Shown piece after piece: positions 1 through 6,325 of a stretch of DNA of 8,460 bases. The notes beneath the pieces were generated by a model. That model worked only from the letters and a program-made list of their open reading frames with translations, was not told the DNA's origin and did no database searches. Made by a program: the position numbers and the translations under genes. The stretch comes from Bacillota bacterium (GTDB taxonomy: Bacteria > Bacillota > Dethiobacteria > DTU022 > UBA8154), in assembly GCA_003444595.1 (NCBI GenBank), contig DLUO01000010.1, positions 1 through 8,460 on the forward strand, in the 5' to 3' direction. Each line of letters opens with the position of its first letter. The first letter of the stretch is position 1.

Positions 1-677
1 CCATCAATCACGCCTTTGGCAAGGTTGTCGTAGGCCTCCGGCATGGATACCGCCCGTGCCGTTGCACCAAGGGCTTCAACCAGTTTGCCTATATATCCGG
101 TTCCCCGCAGAGTTAGACCCTTCAAATCTCCGGGCTTATATACAGGGGTATCTATAGTAATAATGTTATTTACAGGAGAACTGTGAAAGGTAAGAACATG
201 CGTGTCTTCCCACTCTTTAGGCTTAAATTTGTTATAGAACTCAGCATTAACATGATTGGATACCCATGCATTCGGGAACCCCATGGGAAGGTCGAGCACC
301 TCTGCAACCTGAAACCTTCCAAAGGTATAACCCAAATTGGAAAAACCTATATCAGCAATTCCTTCCACTACACCGTCATACATTTTATCGGCAGCGAGAA
401 GCATACCTCCCGGATAATATTCCACTTCAACTCTGCCATTGGTTAGCTCCTTAAGATCATCGGCAAATACCTGTCCGATTCTTCCCGGTCCGCTTTCCCC
501 GGCAAAATAATTTGCAAATCTTAATGTTATTGGTTTTTCTGTTGTCGGAGTTGTTTCCGTTGATTCTTTTGGCTCTGTTTCCGGTGCAGGAGACGCCGGC
601 TTTTCGGCAGCGCAGCCGCTCAACAAAAGCAAAACCAGCCCAAACACCAAGAGGCTTATCCAAAAGAATTTCTTCAT
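1..677 (-). CDS. TRAP transporter substrate-binding lipoprotein (DctP family), N-terminal part
   Basis: Translating the minus strand from ATG at 677 gives an open frame of 225 complete codons that runs off the left edge, so the C-terminal third or so is missing. Residues 1-22 form a lipoprotein signal peptide: KK at 2-3, a hydrophobic core, and lipobox L19-S20-G21-C22, so mature protein would be anchored outside the membrane through C22. Residues 23-49 are a Pro/Thr/Glu-rich linker. The binding domain begins near 50 (ITLRFANYF). The family signature around 184-225 (DLKGLTLRGTG, then LGAT and AYDNLAKGVIDG) is typical of DctP; R191 sits where family members use an arginine to clamp the substrate carboxylate. 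The family captures organic acids for Na+-driven TRAP permeases; an aromatic acid ligand is inferred only from neighbours. RBS GGGGGTGA lies at 688-695, 10 nt from the ATG. The permease genes should lie beyond the left edge. Confidence 0.92.
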   Translation of the reverse strand, partial: MKKFFWISLLVFGLVLLLLSGCAAEKPASPAPETEPKESTETTPTTEKPITLRFANYFAGESGPGRIGQVFADDLKELTNGRVEVEYYPGGMLLAADKMYDGVVEGIADIGFSNLGYTFGRFQVAEVLDLPMGFPNAWVSNHVNAEFYNKFKPKEWEDTHVLTFHSSPVNNIITIDTPVYKPGDLKGLTLRGTGYIGKLVEALGATARAVSMPEAYDNLAKGVID

Positions 678-848
678 AATTAACTGTTCACCCCCAAAAT
701 GCTTTTTCTTTTCTGAACAACATAAATGTATTGAATTTAACAGCAATTATTTTGAAAAATTCCCCCTTCCTTTTATTAATTTTTGGGCACCCTCCTTTCG
801 TTTAATAATATTGTGAAAAAATAAATCTTCTACTGCTACCCCGAAACC

Positions 849-994
849 CCTGGTAAAACGGACAAAGCTACCGGGTGACTGTGTGGAAACCAGCGACCTG
901 TTTGCGAGTGAGGAATTATGCGCTAAACAGCTAAGCTACAGCTTCCACGTTAATATCGTAATAATGAAACTACCGTTTGTTTCATCAAACTAGT
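849..994. ncRNA. Structured RNA element of unknown class in TRAP leader
   Basis: Several nested complementary arms are visible: 849-855 with 869-875; 883-888 with 943-948 enclosing 892-894 with 935-937 and 898-906 with 921-930; and 969-979 with 986-994 (two-base bulge). Read on the minus strand it begins just after the predicted start of the TRAP transcript, so it may be a riboswitch-like or attenuator leader. Read on the plus strand the first stem is better (U-G instead of C-A), and the last hairpin is followed by six T (996-1001) and then seven more T, like an intrinsic terminator; a weak plus promoter (TTGGGC at 783, TAATAT at 806) exists. It could thus be a plus-strand small RNA of about 180 nt. 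I could not match it to a known class. Confidence 0.4.
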
Positions 995-1011
995 ATTTTT
1001 TGTCTTTTTTT
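969..1011 (+). terminator. Terminator-like hairpin with T-run (plus strand)
   Basis: Arms ACTA plus GTTTG (969-972, 975-979) pair with CAAAC plus TAGT (986-990, 991-994), leaving a CC bulge and a six-base loop. The run T996-T1001 and a second T-run at 1005-1011 follow directly. This is the form of an intrinsic terminator, but no plus-strand gene precedes it, so it would serve a small RNA or only be a by-product of the TRAP promoter region. Confidence 0.4.
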
Positions 1012-1017
1012 AGCCAA

Positions 1018-1046
1018 ATTATCCCATATATAATTTTAATTGTCAA
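1018..1046 (-). promoter_or_regulatory. Sigma-70/A type promoter for the TRAP gene
   Basis: On the minus strand TTGACA (1041-1046) is followed after exactly 17 bases by GATAAT (1018-1023). The -35 box is perfect and the -10 box matches five of six consensus bases. Transcription would start near 1011 and give a leader of about 330 nt before the TRAP start codon at 677. Confidence 0.65.
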
Positions 1047-1251
1047 GCTATTTTAACTTGTTTTATTTATTTGAATGGCATGATATTAAATTAAATACAT
1101 TTTCTTTTATATATATATAATTATCTAACTTTTATACTGATATTAATGATACAAAACCTATTGTTGGGGCACGTCATTTTTGATCACTGTTTGGAATTTA
1201 AAATAGAAAAAACGAACTGTGGGAGGTGGTATGACCGCTTCTTTTTAGCAT

Positions 1252-1638
1252 TCAACTCGTTTTTCTAAAAACCATTCCCTGGAAAATAGCGATCAAATCA
1301 TTATTATCATCTCTAATATGTATTGTATAAGTAGCGAGTTTAGGATTAAGCGACATTTCCTTTCCTTCAGCCCAAAGAAAACCCTTTCTTGCTGCTTTAA
1401 TATAAGATATATGTGCATTAATAGCCATGGCAATAGTCCCATGCGAATTCGAAGCTACCGCAAAAACAAGATCAGCCAGGGCAAACAATGCTGCACCGTG
1501 AACTGTTCCCATACTGTTTAAATGATGTTCATTAATTTTCATTTTTGCCTTTGCCCTGCCTTCTGAAACCTCAATTAATTCTATGCCAACATGCCCGGAA
1601 AATTTATCGTTTCGAAAGAAGTTCATCATTTTTTCCAT
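1252..1638 (-). CDS. PaaI-family hotdog thioesterase
   Basis: This 128-residue protein has the size and motif of the PaaI/4HBT hotdog family, which hydrolyses acyl- or aryl-CoA thioesters in the cytoplasm. The core motif runs from about 41 to 64: N41, G44-T45, H47-G48, then L54-A55-D56 and N64. D56 aligns with the catalytic Asp of PaaI, and the H-G pair begins the central helix. The start is ATG at 1638 with GGAGG at 1646-1650, 7 nt away; Met4 and Met5 are less well placed. The gene lies 306 nt downstream of had on the same strand, with hairpins between, so it may have its own promoter or depend on read-through. In an aromatic degradation cluster the likely role is releasing CoA from stalled or wrong thioesters; its actual substrate cannot be read from sequence. 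Confidence 0.87.
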   Translation of the reverse strand: MEKMMNFFRNDKFSGHVGIELIEVSEGRAKAKMKINEHHLNSMGTVHGAALFALADLVFAVASNSHGTIAMAINAHISYIKAARKGFLWAEGKEMSLNPKLATYTIHIRDDNNDLIAIFQGMVFRKTS

Positions 1639-1666
1639 GGTAAAACCTCCAGTTATTATTTATATT

Positions 1667-1700
1667 ATAAAAGCCCCAGCTATAAAACCGAGGCTTTTAT
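1667..1700 (-). terminator. Hairpin upstream of the thioesterase, possible terminator
   Basis: Arms 1667-1677 and 1690-1700 pair over 11 bp with a 12-base loop. On the minus strand the one imperfect pair is G-U, on the plus strand it is C-A, so the minus reading is favoured. The 3' arm ends CUUUUAU followed by AT-rich sequence, which is a mediocre U-tract. It could end the dch-had transcript or attenuate transcription into the thioesterase gene, whose RBS begins 17 bases downstream. Confidence 0.45.
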
Positions 1701-1764
1701 TAGTTATTATTTGGTTGGTCATTAACCGGCGGCCATAAAAACCATTATCATAAGCTCGCAATTC

Positions 1765-1777
1765 TACCAGTCTGGTA
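1765..1777. promoter_or_regulatory. Palindrome TACCAG-T-CTGGTA, possible operator
   Basis: A perfect 6-1-6 palindrome lies in the gap between had and the thioesterase gene. On the minus strand a GATAAT box (1744-1749) is placed so that the palindrome overlaps the -35 position (GACTGG, 17 bases upstream), which would suit a regulator of the thioesterase gene. A further CTGGTA half-site is at 1823-1828. The promoter itself is weak, so this is only a suggestion. Confidence 0.3.
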
Positions 1778-1867
1778 CCTGTAACTAATTCTACGATGAT
1801 GTAAGCGCCCGATAATACCTCTCTGGTATATTCCGGCCTTTCGCCTCCGTTGAAATCCAAATTTTAT

Positions 1868-1905
1868 TTTAACAGGCCGGTTATGTTAACAACCGACCTG
1901 TTAAA
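1868..1905 (-). repeat. Long inverted repeat just downstream of had
   Basis: Arms 1868-1882 and 1891-1905 form a 15-bp stem with an eight-base loop. The one non-Watson-Crick position is U-G when read on the minus strand and C-A on the plus strand, so a minus transcript is favoured. It starts 39 nt after the had stop codon. The bases that follow on the minus strand are A-rich, not U-rich, so it is not a standard intrinsic terminator; it may protect the mRNA 3' end or be a protein-binding site. Confidence 0.6.
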
Positions 1906-1944
1906 TCAGTAGGTATCCTCTCATCTTTAGGTGGAATTACGTTA

Positions 1945-3012
1945 CTAGAAATCCGGAATCAAAACTACACGCTTCATCAGTTTGCCGGAGTGTGATTCTT
2001 TAAATGCCTGCTCAATCTGGCTCATAGGACGCAGGTCTACAAAAGGTTCAACCTTGATTTTCCCTTCCAGAACCATTTGTAATACTTCCGGATAATATTT
2101 GGGCAAGCAACCCCAGGTTCCGATAATTTCAGCGTCAAAAGCCATCAATCGTGCTAGCATATACTCGACCTTCTGCATTCCATAACCTACAACTATCATC
2201 TTACCGACAAACGACAGCAACTCCAGGGCAATCTCCTGACCCATTTTGGAGCCGGTACATTCAAAGAATTTCCATCCGTAGGTGGGGAGGCCTTTTTCCT
2301 TGCAGTATGATCTGTACTCGTCTCTGATATCTTTAACACTCTTATCCAGAGTGCTAAGAGCATGGGTGGCGCCGAAATCCAGAGAACGCTGCAGTTTCTC
2401 CTTGTTCCTGGCGATGGCAATAACCTCTTTTGCTCCCATTGCTGCCGCTATTTGGGTCATATATACCCCTATGCCCCCGGTAGCACCAATAACCACGACG
2501 TTATCTCCCGGTGAAATCTCTGCTCTCTTGGCGGCCTGGTATGGGGATGTGATGGCATCCGCCACCACGGCAAAATGTTCCAGCGGCATTCCCTTGCGGT
2601 CTTCAATAACACAAAGGTCTGCGGACGGGACCGGAATATGAGTGGAGAAACCGCCGTAGATGCCCATACTATTACCCGGCATTTTTTGTTTAAGGCAGCG
2701 GTTCCCGCGCCCGGAGGCGCAGATTTCGCAGTTGTTGCAGGGCATTACAGCGGGAACTATTACTTCTTTGCCCAGCAATTTTTCATCGCCCGCCACCACA
2801 CGCCCGCTGATTTCATGACCCAGAGTAAGAGGTGGTTTGCTTACAGTAGGAACTCCATCATAAAAATAGCCGACATCAGTATGGCATACCCCGCATGCCG
2901 CCACTTCTACCAAAACTTCTCCAGGTTTCAATTCCGGCACATCAATGCTGGTTCGTTCAAGTTTCCCAGGCTCAACCATTTGCCAAGTTTGAATTTTTTC
3001 CGGTACAGTCAT
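1945..3012 (-). CDS. had: 6-hydroxycyclohex-1-ene-1-carbonyl-CoA dehydrogenase
   Basis: A 355-residue zinc-type medium-chain dehydrogenase that looks like Had/BamQ, which oxidises 6-hydroxycyclohex-1-ene-1-carbonyl-CoA to the 6-oxo compound with NAD+ in anaerobic benzoyl-CoA degradation. Visible residues: catalytic zinc ligands C43, H66, E67; structural zinc cysteines C92, C95, C98, C106; the nucleotide-binding loop G176-A-T-G-G-I-G182. Length equals that of the family. ATG at 3012 is preceded by AAGGAGG (3020-3026) with 7-nt spacing. It follows dch by 78 nt on the same strand, which is the preceding step of the pathway, and this pairing supports the specific call over a general alcohol dehydrogenase. 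In syntrophs the same enzyme can also run in the reducing direction. A long inverted repeat follows the gene. Confidence 0.9.
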   Translation of the reverse strand: MTVPEKIQTWQMVEPGKLERTSIDVPELKPGEVLVEVAACGVCHTDVGYFYDGVPTVSKPPLTLGHEISGRVVAGDEKLLGKEVIVPAVMPCNNCEICASGRGNRCLKQKMPGNSMGIYGGFSTHIPVPSADLCVIEDRKGMPLEHFAVVADAITSPYQAAKRAEISPGDNVVVIGATGGIGVYMTQIAAAMGAKEVIAIARNKEKLQRSLDFGATHALSTLDKSVKDIRDEYRSYCKEKGLPTYGWKFFECTGSKMGQEIALELLSFVGKMIVVGYGMQKVEYMLARLMAFDAEIIGTWGCLPKYYPEVLQMVLEGKIKVEPFVDLRPMSQIEQAFKESHSGKLMKRVVLIPDF

Positions 3013-3090
3013 GGCGAAACCTCCTTAAGTTATAAATATTTAAAGTGCTAAAAAGTTTTCCGCAACTGATTGATCTAAGAGATTACTTTT

Positions 3091-3855
3091 TTATTTCCCC
3101 TTCCATACAGGGCGGCGTTTTTCTGTAAAAGCATTTAATCCTTCCACAGCATCTTCTGTTTGCATCAGTTCATCCAGATAGATTTTGTCAATAATTTTAA
3201 TTCCGTCTAGAAAACTCTTTCCTTGTCCGGCTAGTGCCGCTTTTTTGGTCAATGCTAAAACGACAGGACTCTGCGCCAGGAATTTCTTTAAAAAATCACT
3301 GCACCCACTGGCAAAATCATCGGCGGGAAGAACCTTATTCACCAAGCCCATTTGCTCTGCACGCGCAGCGCTAAATGTCTCCCCGCTCAACATGATTTCC
3401 AGTGCCCTGGGCCAGGAAACCAGGCGCGGTAAAATATAGCAGGCCACTGGGGGGAAAACTCCTACATTTATTTCGGGCTGTCCCAGTTTGGCCTTTTCGG
3501 AAGCCACTACCAGATCGCAGGCTAGAACAATTTCGTAACCTCCACCTAGGGCAGCACCATTTACCAGAGCTACGATAGGTTTTTCGACTTCAAACATAGT
3601 TTTAAAAAGCCTATCAAATACGTCGATCATTTGCCCTACCTTGTCCGGCGTATGGTCGGCAACATCCACGCCGGCGGAGAAAGCTTTCCCCTCGGCATCG
3701 ATTACAAGCAAAGCGCCGGGTTCCTGCTGTGCCCACTTAAGAGCGTCAATCAACTCTTCCATCATGGCAATAGTTAAAACATTCAGCGGAGGACGGTTCA
3801 AAGTAATACCAACGATCCCGCCCTCGCTTTTAGTTTTCAGATATTTATAAGACAA
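3091..3855 (-). CDS. dch: Cyclohexa-1,5-diene-1-carbonyl-CoA hydratase (crotonase family)
   Basis: A 254-residue crotonase-fold protein resembling Dch/BamR, which adds water to cyclohexa-1,5-diene-1-carbonyl-CoA, the two-electron reduction product of benzoyl-CoA, giving 6-hydroxycyclohex-1-ene-1-carbonyl-CoA. The CoA/oxyanion-hole region is seen at 58-64 (AFSAGVD) and 103-108 (LGGGYE), with ACDLVVAS at 112-119. The start is TTG at 3855: an in-frame TAG lies two codons upstream, no early ATG exists (the first Met is residue 31), and GGGGGG at 3863-3868 is 7 nt away. The next gene downstream is had, the next pathway step, probably on the same mRNA. The specific hydratase role rests on overall resemblance and this pairing; other crotonases share the visible motifs. 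Confidence 0.9.
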   Translation of the reverse strand: MSYKYLKTKSEGGIVGITLNRPPLNVLTIAMMEELIDALKWAQQEPGALLVIDAEGKAFSAGVDVADHTPDKVGQMIDVFDRLFKTMFEVEKPIVALVNGAALGGGYEIVLACDLVVASEKAKLGQPEINVGVFPPVACYILPRLVSWPRALEIMLSGETFSAARAEQMGLVNKVLPADDFASGCSDFLKKFLAQSPVVLALTKKAALAGQGKSFLDGIKIIDKIYLDELMQTEDAVEGLNAFTEKRRPVWKGK

Positions 3856-3873
3856 ATACTATCCCCCCTATTC

Positions 3874-3921
3874 TTACCATTCGGGCAAATATAACCATTT
3901 GGTAACCGGATGCTCAGGCAT
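3874..3921 (-). CDS. Possible 15-residue leader peptide directly upstream of dch
   Basis: ATG at 3921 opens a 15-codon frame (MPEHPVTKWLYLPEW) ending 18 nt before the dch TTG codon, with the dch RBS between. GGGAGG lies 11 nt upstream, a rather long spacing. The ATG is buried in a hairpin (3908-3913 with 3918-3923). The frame is open further upstream to a TGA, adding GWEETKG. The composition looks protein-like (Trp, Pro, charged residues), so it might be a coupling peptide, a regulatory leader, or the remnant of a gene end. No family is recognised. Confidence 0.3.
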   Translation of the reverse strand: MPEHPVTKWLYLPEW

Positions 3922-3923
3922 CC
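3908..3923. repeat. Short perfect hairpin in dch leader
   Basis: GGATGC (3908-3913) pairs with GCATCC (3918-3923) around a TCAG loop. On the plus strand it is followed by a T-rich stretch (CTTTTGTTT), on the minus strand it covers the start codon of the 15-codon ORF. A second short hairpin, CCCAT with ATGGG, lies beside it at about 3937-3953. Confidence 0.45.
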
Positions 3924-4057
3924 CTTTTGTTTCCTCCCATCCTCAACATGGGATCATAATAACATGCAACTACTGTTCACAACTGTCATATGTCCTAACT
4001 TTGGCCTAGCAGGGATTAAAAAATTTGTAACTTTATGGGACGACATTCTCTACTCTT

Positions 4058-4126
4058 TTAGCCCTGGGTCGTTCCTTTAATATAATAAAAAGTAATTACT
4101 ATACCCCGCTGGAAACAGGGCAGCAT
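4058..4126 (-). CDS. Possible 22-residue small ORF with strong RBS
   Basis: ATG at 4126 is preceded by AGGAGGTGA with 8 nt between AGGAGG and the start, as good a ribosome site as any gene in the window. The frame codes for 22 residues, beginning MLPCFQRG and ending IKGTTQG, then TAA. It lies 200 nt upstream of dch on the same strand. No membrane segment or known family is evident. It could be a leader peptide controlling dch-had, a real small protein, or a chance ORF behind an RBS-like sequence. Confidence 0.35.
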   Translation of the reverse strand: MLPCFQRGIVITFYYIKGTTQG

Positions 4127-4463
4127 TAATTTCACCTCCTTATTTCAATAGATTTTTGATTCCACTGCAAAAAAGTCAATTTTTTGATTAGATAAAATTT
4201 ATTCCTCGCTTATCACGAGATAAGGCGTTATAGTTGTATCAAAACACTATTTTGCGCCACAATTTTAAGGCTCTTCCCCCACTTTGGATATGTAATGAAG
4301 GAAAAAGGGTTTCTTTACAGCGGAATCATTTTTTAAATAATTAACTACACAAATAGGACCCAGGTGAAATAGCCAATCTGCCCTTTCCGAAATTATCTCA
4401 ATCCGCGCTTAACTGTTCTGTCCCTGCCACCAGAGCATACCTCCCAAACGTTTGATTAAGTGG

Positions 4464-4472
4464 ATTATATCA
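4464..4472 (-). promoter_or_regulatory. Extended -10 promoter upstream of dch-had
   Basis: On the minus strand TGA-TATAAT is a perfect -10 box (4464-4469) with the extended TGn element (4470-4472). No good -35 box is seen 17 bases upstream. Transcription would start near 4457 and run toward the two short ORFs and dch. Confidence 0.45.
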
Positions 4473-4518
4473 TAACCGGGCAGTAAAAGCTACTCTTTTT
4501 TGTACTCATCTGTTTTGT

Positions 4519-4540
4519 GCCAGGCGTGTTTTCGCCCAGC
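4519..4540 (-). repeat. Hairpin just after the ferredoxin gene
   Basis: Arms 4519-4526 and 4533-4540 form 8 bp around a six-base loop. Two of the pairs are G-U on the minus strand but C-A mismatches on the plus strand, so it is a minus-strand RNA structure. It begins 15 nt after the ferredoxin stop. There is no U-run, so a standard intrinsic terminator is not supported; it could stabilise the 3' end. Confidence 0.5.
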
Positions 4541-4555
4541 TTTCTATGGGAAAGG

Positions 4556-4837
4556 TTACCATGAGTGTGCAATTGCCCCTGTGGGACAGACTTTCAGACA
4601 GGCCGGATTTTGTTCATTGCCCACTGATTTGCATTGTGTGCAGATATACTTGATTTTCCGGCGGTACTCCTCTGCAACCTCTACCACTTCGTCATCGTAG
4701 TCGTCTATAAATATCCGCAGAATCTTTTCCGGACAGGCTGCGACGCAATATTTTTCTGTACACGCTATACACTTTTCAGTATCTATGCTGATAAAATAGT
4801 CGCCGGAGCCGTCTTGAAAACCATAATGTGCTATCAT
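4556..4837 (-). CDS. Two-[4Fe-4S] ferredoxin-like protein
   Basis: A 93-residue cytoplasmic iron-sulfur protein. Two cysteine sets are seen: C23-x2-C26-x4-C31-x3-C35-Pro and C66-x2-C69-x10-C80-x3-C84-Pro, enough for two [4Fe-4S] clusters. The spacing differs from the classical clostridial C-x2-C-x2-C-x3-C pattern and fits the longer-loop type found in electron-transfer subunits. An acidic/basic insert (D45-K63) separates the motifs. The ATG at 4837 overlaps the ligase TGA by four bases (ATGA), so translation is probably coupled to the ligase, and no strong RBS of its own is seen. It may carry low-potential electrons for an oxidoreductase encoded elsewhere or act with the ligase; neither can be decided here. 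Confidence 0.88.
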   Translation of the reverse strand: MIAHYGFQDGSGDYFISIDTEKCIACTEKYCVAACPEKILRIFIDDYDDEVVEVAEEYRRKIKYICTQCKSVGNEQNPACLKVCPTGAIAHSW

Positions 4838-6144
4838 CTCATCGCATTCTTTCGCTCATCTCTTACACGAACGGCTTTGCCTTCAAATCTTGGAAGGCTG
4901 CCGATTGATTTTAATTCCACCTTGCAGGTAATTTCCAGGTAACTGTGCAACTCTTTTTCCAATTTGAGGATATATGTTTCATCGATCTCCACTCCGGCTA
5001 CAGGTTCTATTTCTACTTTCAGAGTATGAAGACCTTTTTTTTCTCCAACTACCAGCTGCCAGTTTTCACTGAGCTCAGGATGTTTCATAAGCACGTATTC
5101 AACTTGGCTGGGAAATACATTTGTCCCGCTTACTAGCAGCATATCGTCAACTCTTCCCAGAAAACTAACAATCCGGGGATGAGTCCTGCCGCACTCGCAG
5201 GTCTCGAAACTGACTATGACCCTGTCGCCGGTTCGGTAACGTAAAATAGGCATGGCTTCAAAACTTAGGTTTGTAAGTACCAGTTCTCCTGGTTTATTGG
5301 GTTCAACATCTTCAAGAGTTACCGGATCAATCACTTCAACCAGGTAATGGTCGCCCCAGATGTGAATCCCCTGGGTATATTCACAGTCCATAGCCATGGG
5401 GCCGCCCATTTCCGTAAGGCCATAACAGACCCTCATTCCACCTCCATGAGCTTTGTAACCTAGGCGTTCGCTAATCCTGGCTCTTAATTCATCAGAGCAG
5501 GGTTCACCACCATGGAAGCCCAGCCTTAGTTTCAAATCCTTAACAGGATCGATCCCCTTTTCAATAGCAATTTCTGCTATGTAAACAGCGTAAGAAGGGG
5601 TACCTGTAAAAACAGTCGTCCCCCATTCCTGCATCAGGCGTAACTGCCTTTCCGTCCCTCCCGCACCGGTAGGGATTACTTTAGCCCCAACCCGTTCCAG
5701 TCCGTAATGAAAGCCAAAACCGCCGGTAAACAACCCCAAACCGTGGGCCTGCTGGACAATATCCCCCTTTTTTATGCCCCCGGCAACAAAATTCCTGGCC
5801 ATGCATTCAGTCCAAATCTCAAGATCATTCCTGCTATAAACCATCGGAGTAGGAACCCCTGTAGTACCGGAAGTCATATGAATGCGCACAACATCTTCCC
5901 AGTTCCCGGAAAGCAACCCCAAGGGATAATTCTCTCGCAGGTCCTTTTTCTGAGTAAAAGGTACTTTTTTGATGTCCTCCCAGCTTTTTATCTCTTCCGG
6001 AACAGCGCCTGTTTCCAGAAGGCGTTTTCTCATAAAGGCATTATTTTCAAAGATATGCCTTATCTGCTTCTTAAACTTCTGAAGCTGAGTGTCCCTAATT
6101 CTTTCCTGCGGCATCGTTTCCATGGGCTCATCAAAAAAAGCCAT
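4834..6144 (-). CDS. Phenylacetate-CoA ligase (PaaK) family, aryl-CoA ligase
   Basis: A 436-residue adenylate-forming enzyme of the PaaK family, which is shorter than standard acyl-CoA synthetases; members convert phenylacetate or other aryl acids plus ATP and CoA to the CoA thioester. Motifs, numbered from the chosen ATG: SGTTG at 92-96, YGLTEMGGP at 241-249, YRTGD and a CECGR segment later, GRVDDMLLVSGTNVFPS, and the C-terminal PRFEGKAVRV with K423, the likely adenylation lysine. The phosphate loop reads SGTTGVP, with Val where PaaK often has Lys; this is tolerated in the family. ATG at 6144 has GGGGG (6153-6157) 8 nt upstream; a TTG one codon earlier (6147) is possible but less likely. The gene overlaps the ferredoxin gene. 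Substrate (phenylacetate, benzoate or another aryl acid) is not determined. Confidence 0.88.
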   Translation of the reverse strand: MAFFDEPMETMPQERIRDTQLQKFKKQIRHIFENNAFMRKRLLETGAVPEEIKSWEDIKKVPFTQKKDLRENYPLGLLSGNWEDVVRIHMTSGTTGVPTPMVYSRNDLEIWTECMARNFVAGGIKKGDIVQQAHGLGLFTGGFGFHYGLERVGAKVIPTGAGGTERQLRLMQEWGTTVFTGTPSYAVYIAEIAIEKGIDPVKDLKLRLGFHGGEPCSDELRARISERLGYKAHGGGMRVCYGLTEMGGPMAMDCEYTQGIHIWGDHYLVEVIDPVTLEDVEPNKPGELVLTNLSFEAMPILRYRTGDRVIVSFETCECGRTHPRIVSFLGRVDDMLLVSGTNVFPSQVEYVLMKHPELSENWQLVVGEKKGLHTLKVEIEPVAGVEIDETYILKLEKELHSYLEITCKVELKSIGSLPRFEGKAVRVRDERKNAMR

Positions 6145-6325
6145 CAAGGCAACCCCCTTTTGCCTTTAAAACCGGCAAATAATTCATTAAATATATTCGG
6201 TAAATAGTAATATTTTTCCTGCATCTCTGAAAATTAGTAATAATAAATATAAGAGCGAAGAACAACCCTCTAATACACCTAGTTCTTTTTATTTATTTTC
6301 GTTAAATAATCACGGTTTTCCTGCC

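Larger units (their letters stand above)
678..1251. other. Long AT-rich intergenic region between TRAP gene and thioesterase
   Basis: No convincing gene is present in these 574 bases. On the minus strand they hold a promoter (1018-1046) and the leader of the TRAP gene, including a strongly structured block (849-994). Purine-rich RBS-like patches on the minus strand (for example AAAGGAGGG around 791-799) have no usable ORF behind them. The part from about 1050 to 1200 is very AT-rich, with a TA repeat near 1111-1121, and shows no feature I can name. Confidence 0.6.
3856..4555. other. 700-bp gene-poor region upstream of dch
   Basis: No gene of normal size fits here on either strand. It separates the ligase-ferredoxin operon from dch-had, all on the minus strand. 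It contains a hairpin after the ferredoxin gene, an extended -10 promoter (4464-4472), a hairpin at 4207-4222 (CTTATC/GATAAG family), a 22-codon ORF with a perfect RBS, and, close to dch, two hairpins and a 15-codon ORF. If the promoter at 4464 is used, the dch mRNA has a leader of about 600 nt. Confidence 0.6.

Noticed and set aside
845..905. Resemblance to a cyclic di-GMP-I riboswitch on the plus strand (GGACAAAGCTACCGGG segment)
   Set aside because: The conserved GACGCAAAGC block lacks two bases, the first helix with its GCAAACC partner is missing, and there is no plus-strand gene downstream.
1221..1248. Plus-strand GGGAGGTGGT followed by ATG, a five-codon ORF
   Set aside because: The frame is only MTASF and the spacing from the RBS is too short.
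1207..1254. Possible terminator after the thioesterase gene (T-run on the minus strand)
   Set aside because: A run of six T is present, but I could not find a stable hairpin before it.
1660..1860. 66-codon minus-strand ORF starting with TTG
   Set aside because: No ribosome site precedes the TTG, it spans the hairpin at 1667-1700 and the palindrome at 1765, and it resembles no protein I know; more likely intergenic DNA.
2282..3051. Two plus-strand ORFs of 119 and 158 codons opposite had
   Set aside because: They are antisense shadows of had, which has clear zinc and Rossmann motifs and a good RBS.
5707..6207. 166-codon plus-strand ORF opposite the PaaK-type ligase
   Set aside because: It lies antisense to a well-supported ligase gene and shows no recognisable domain.
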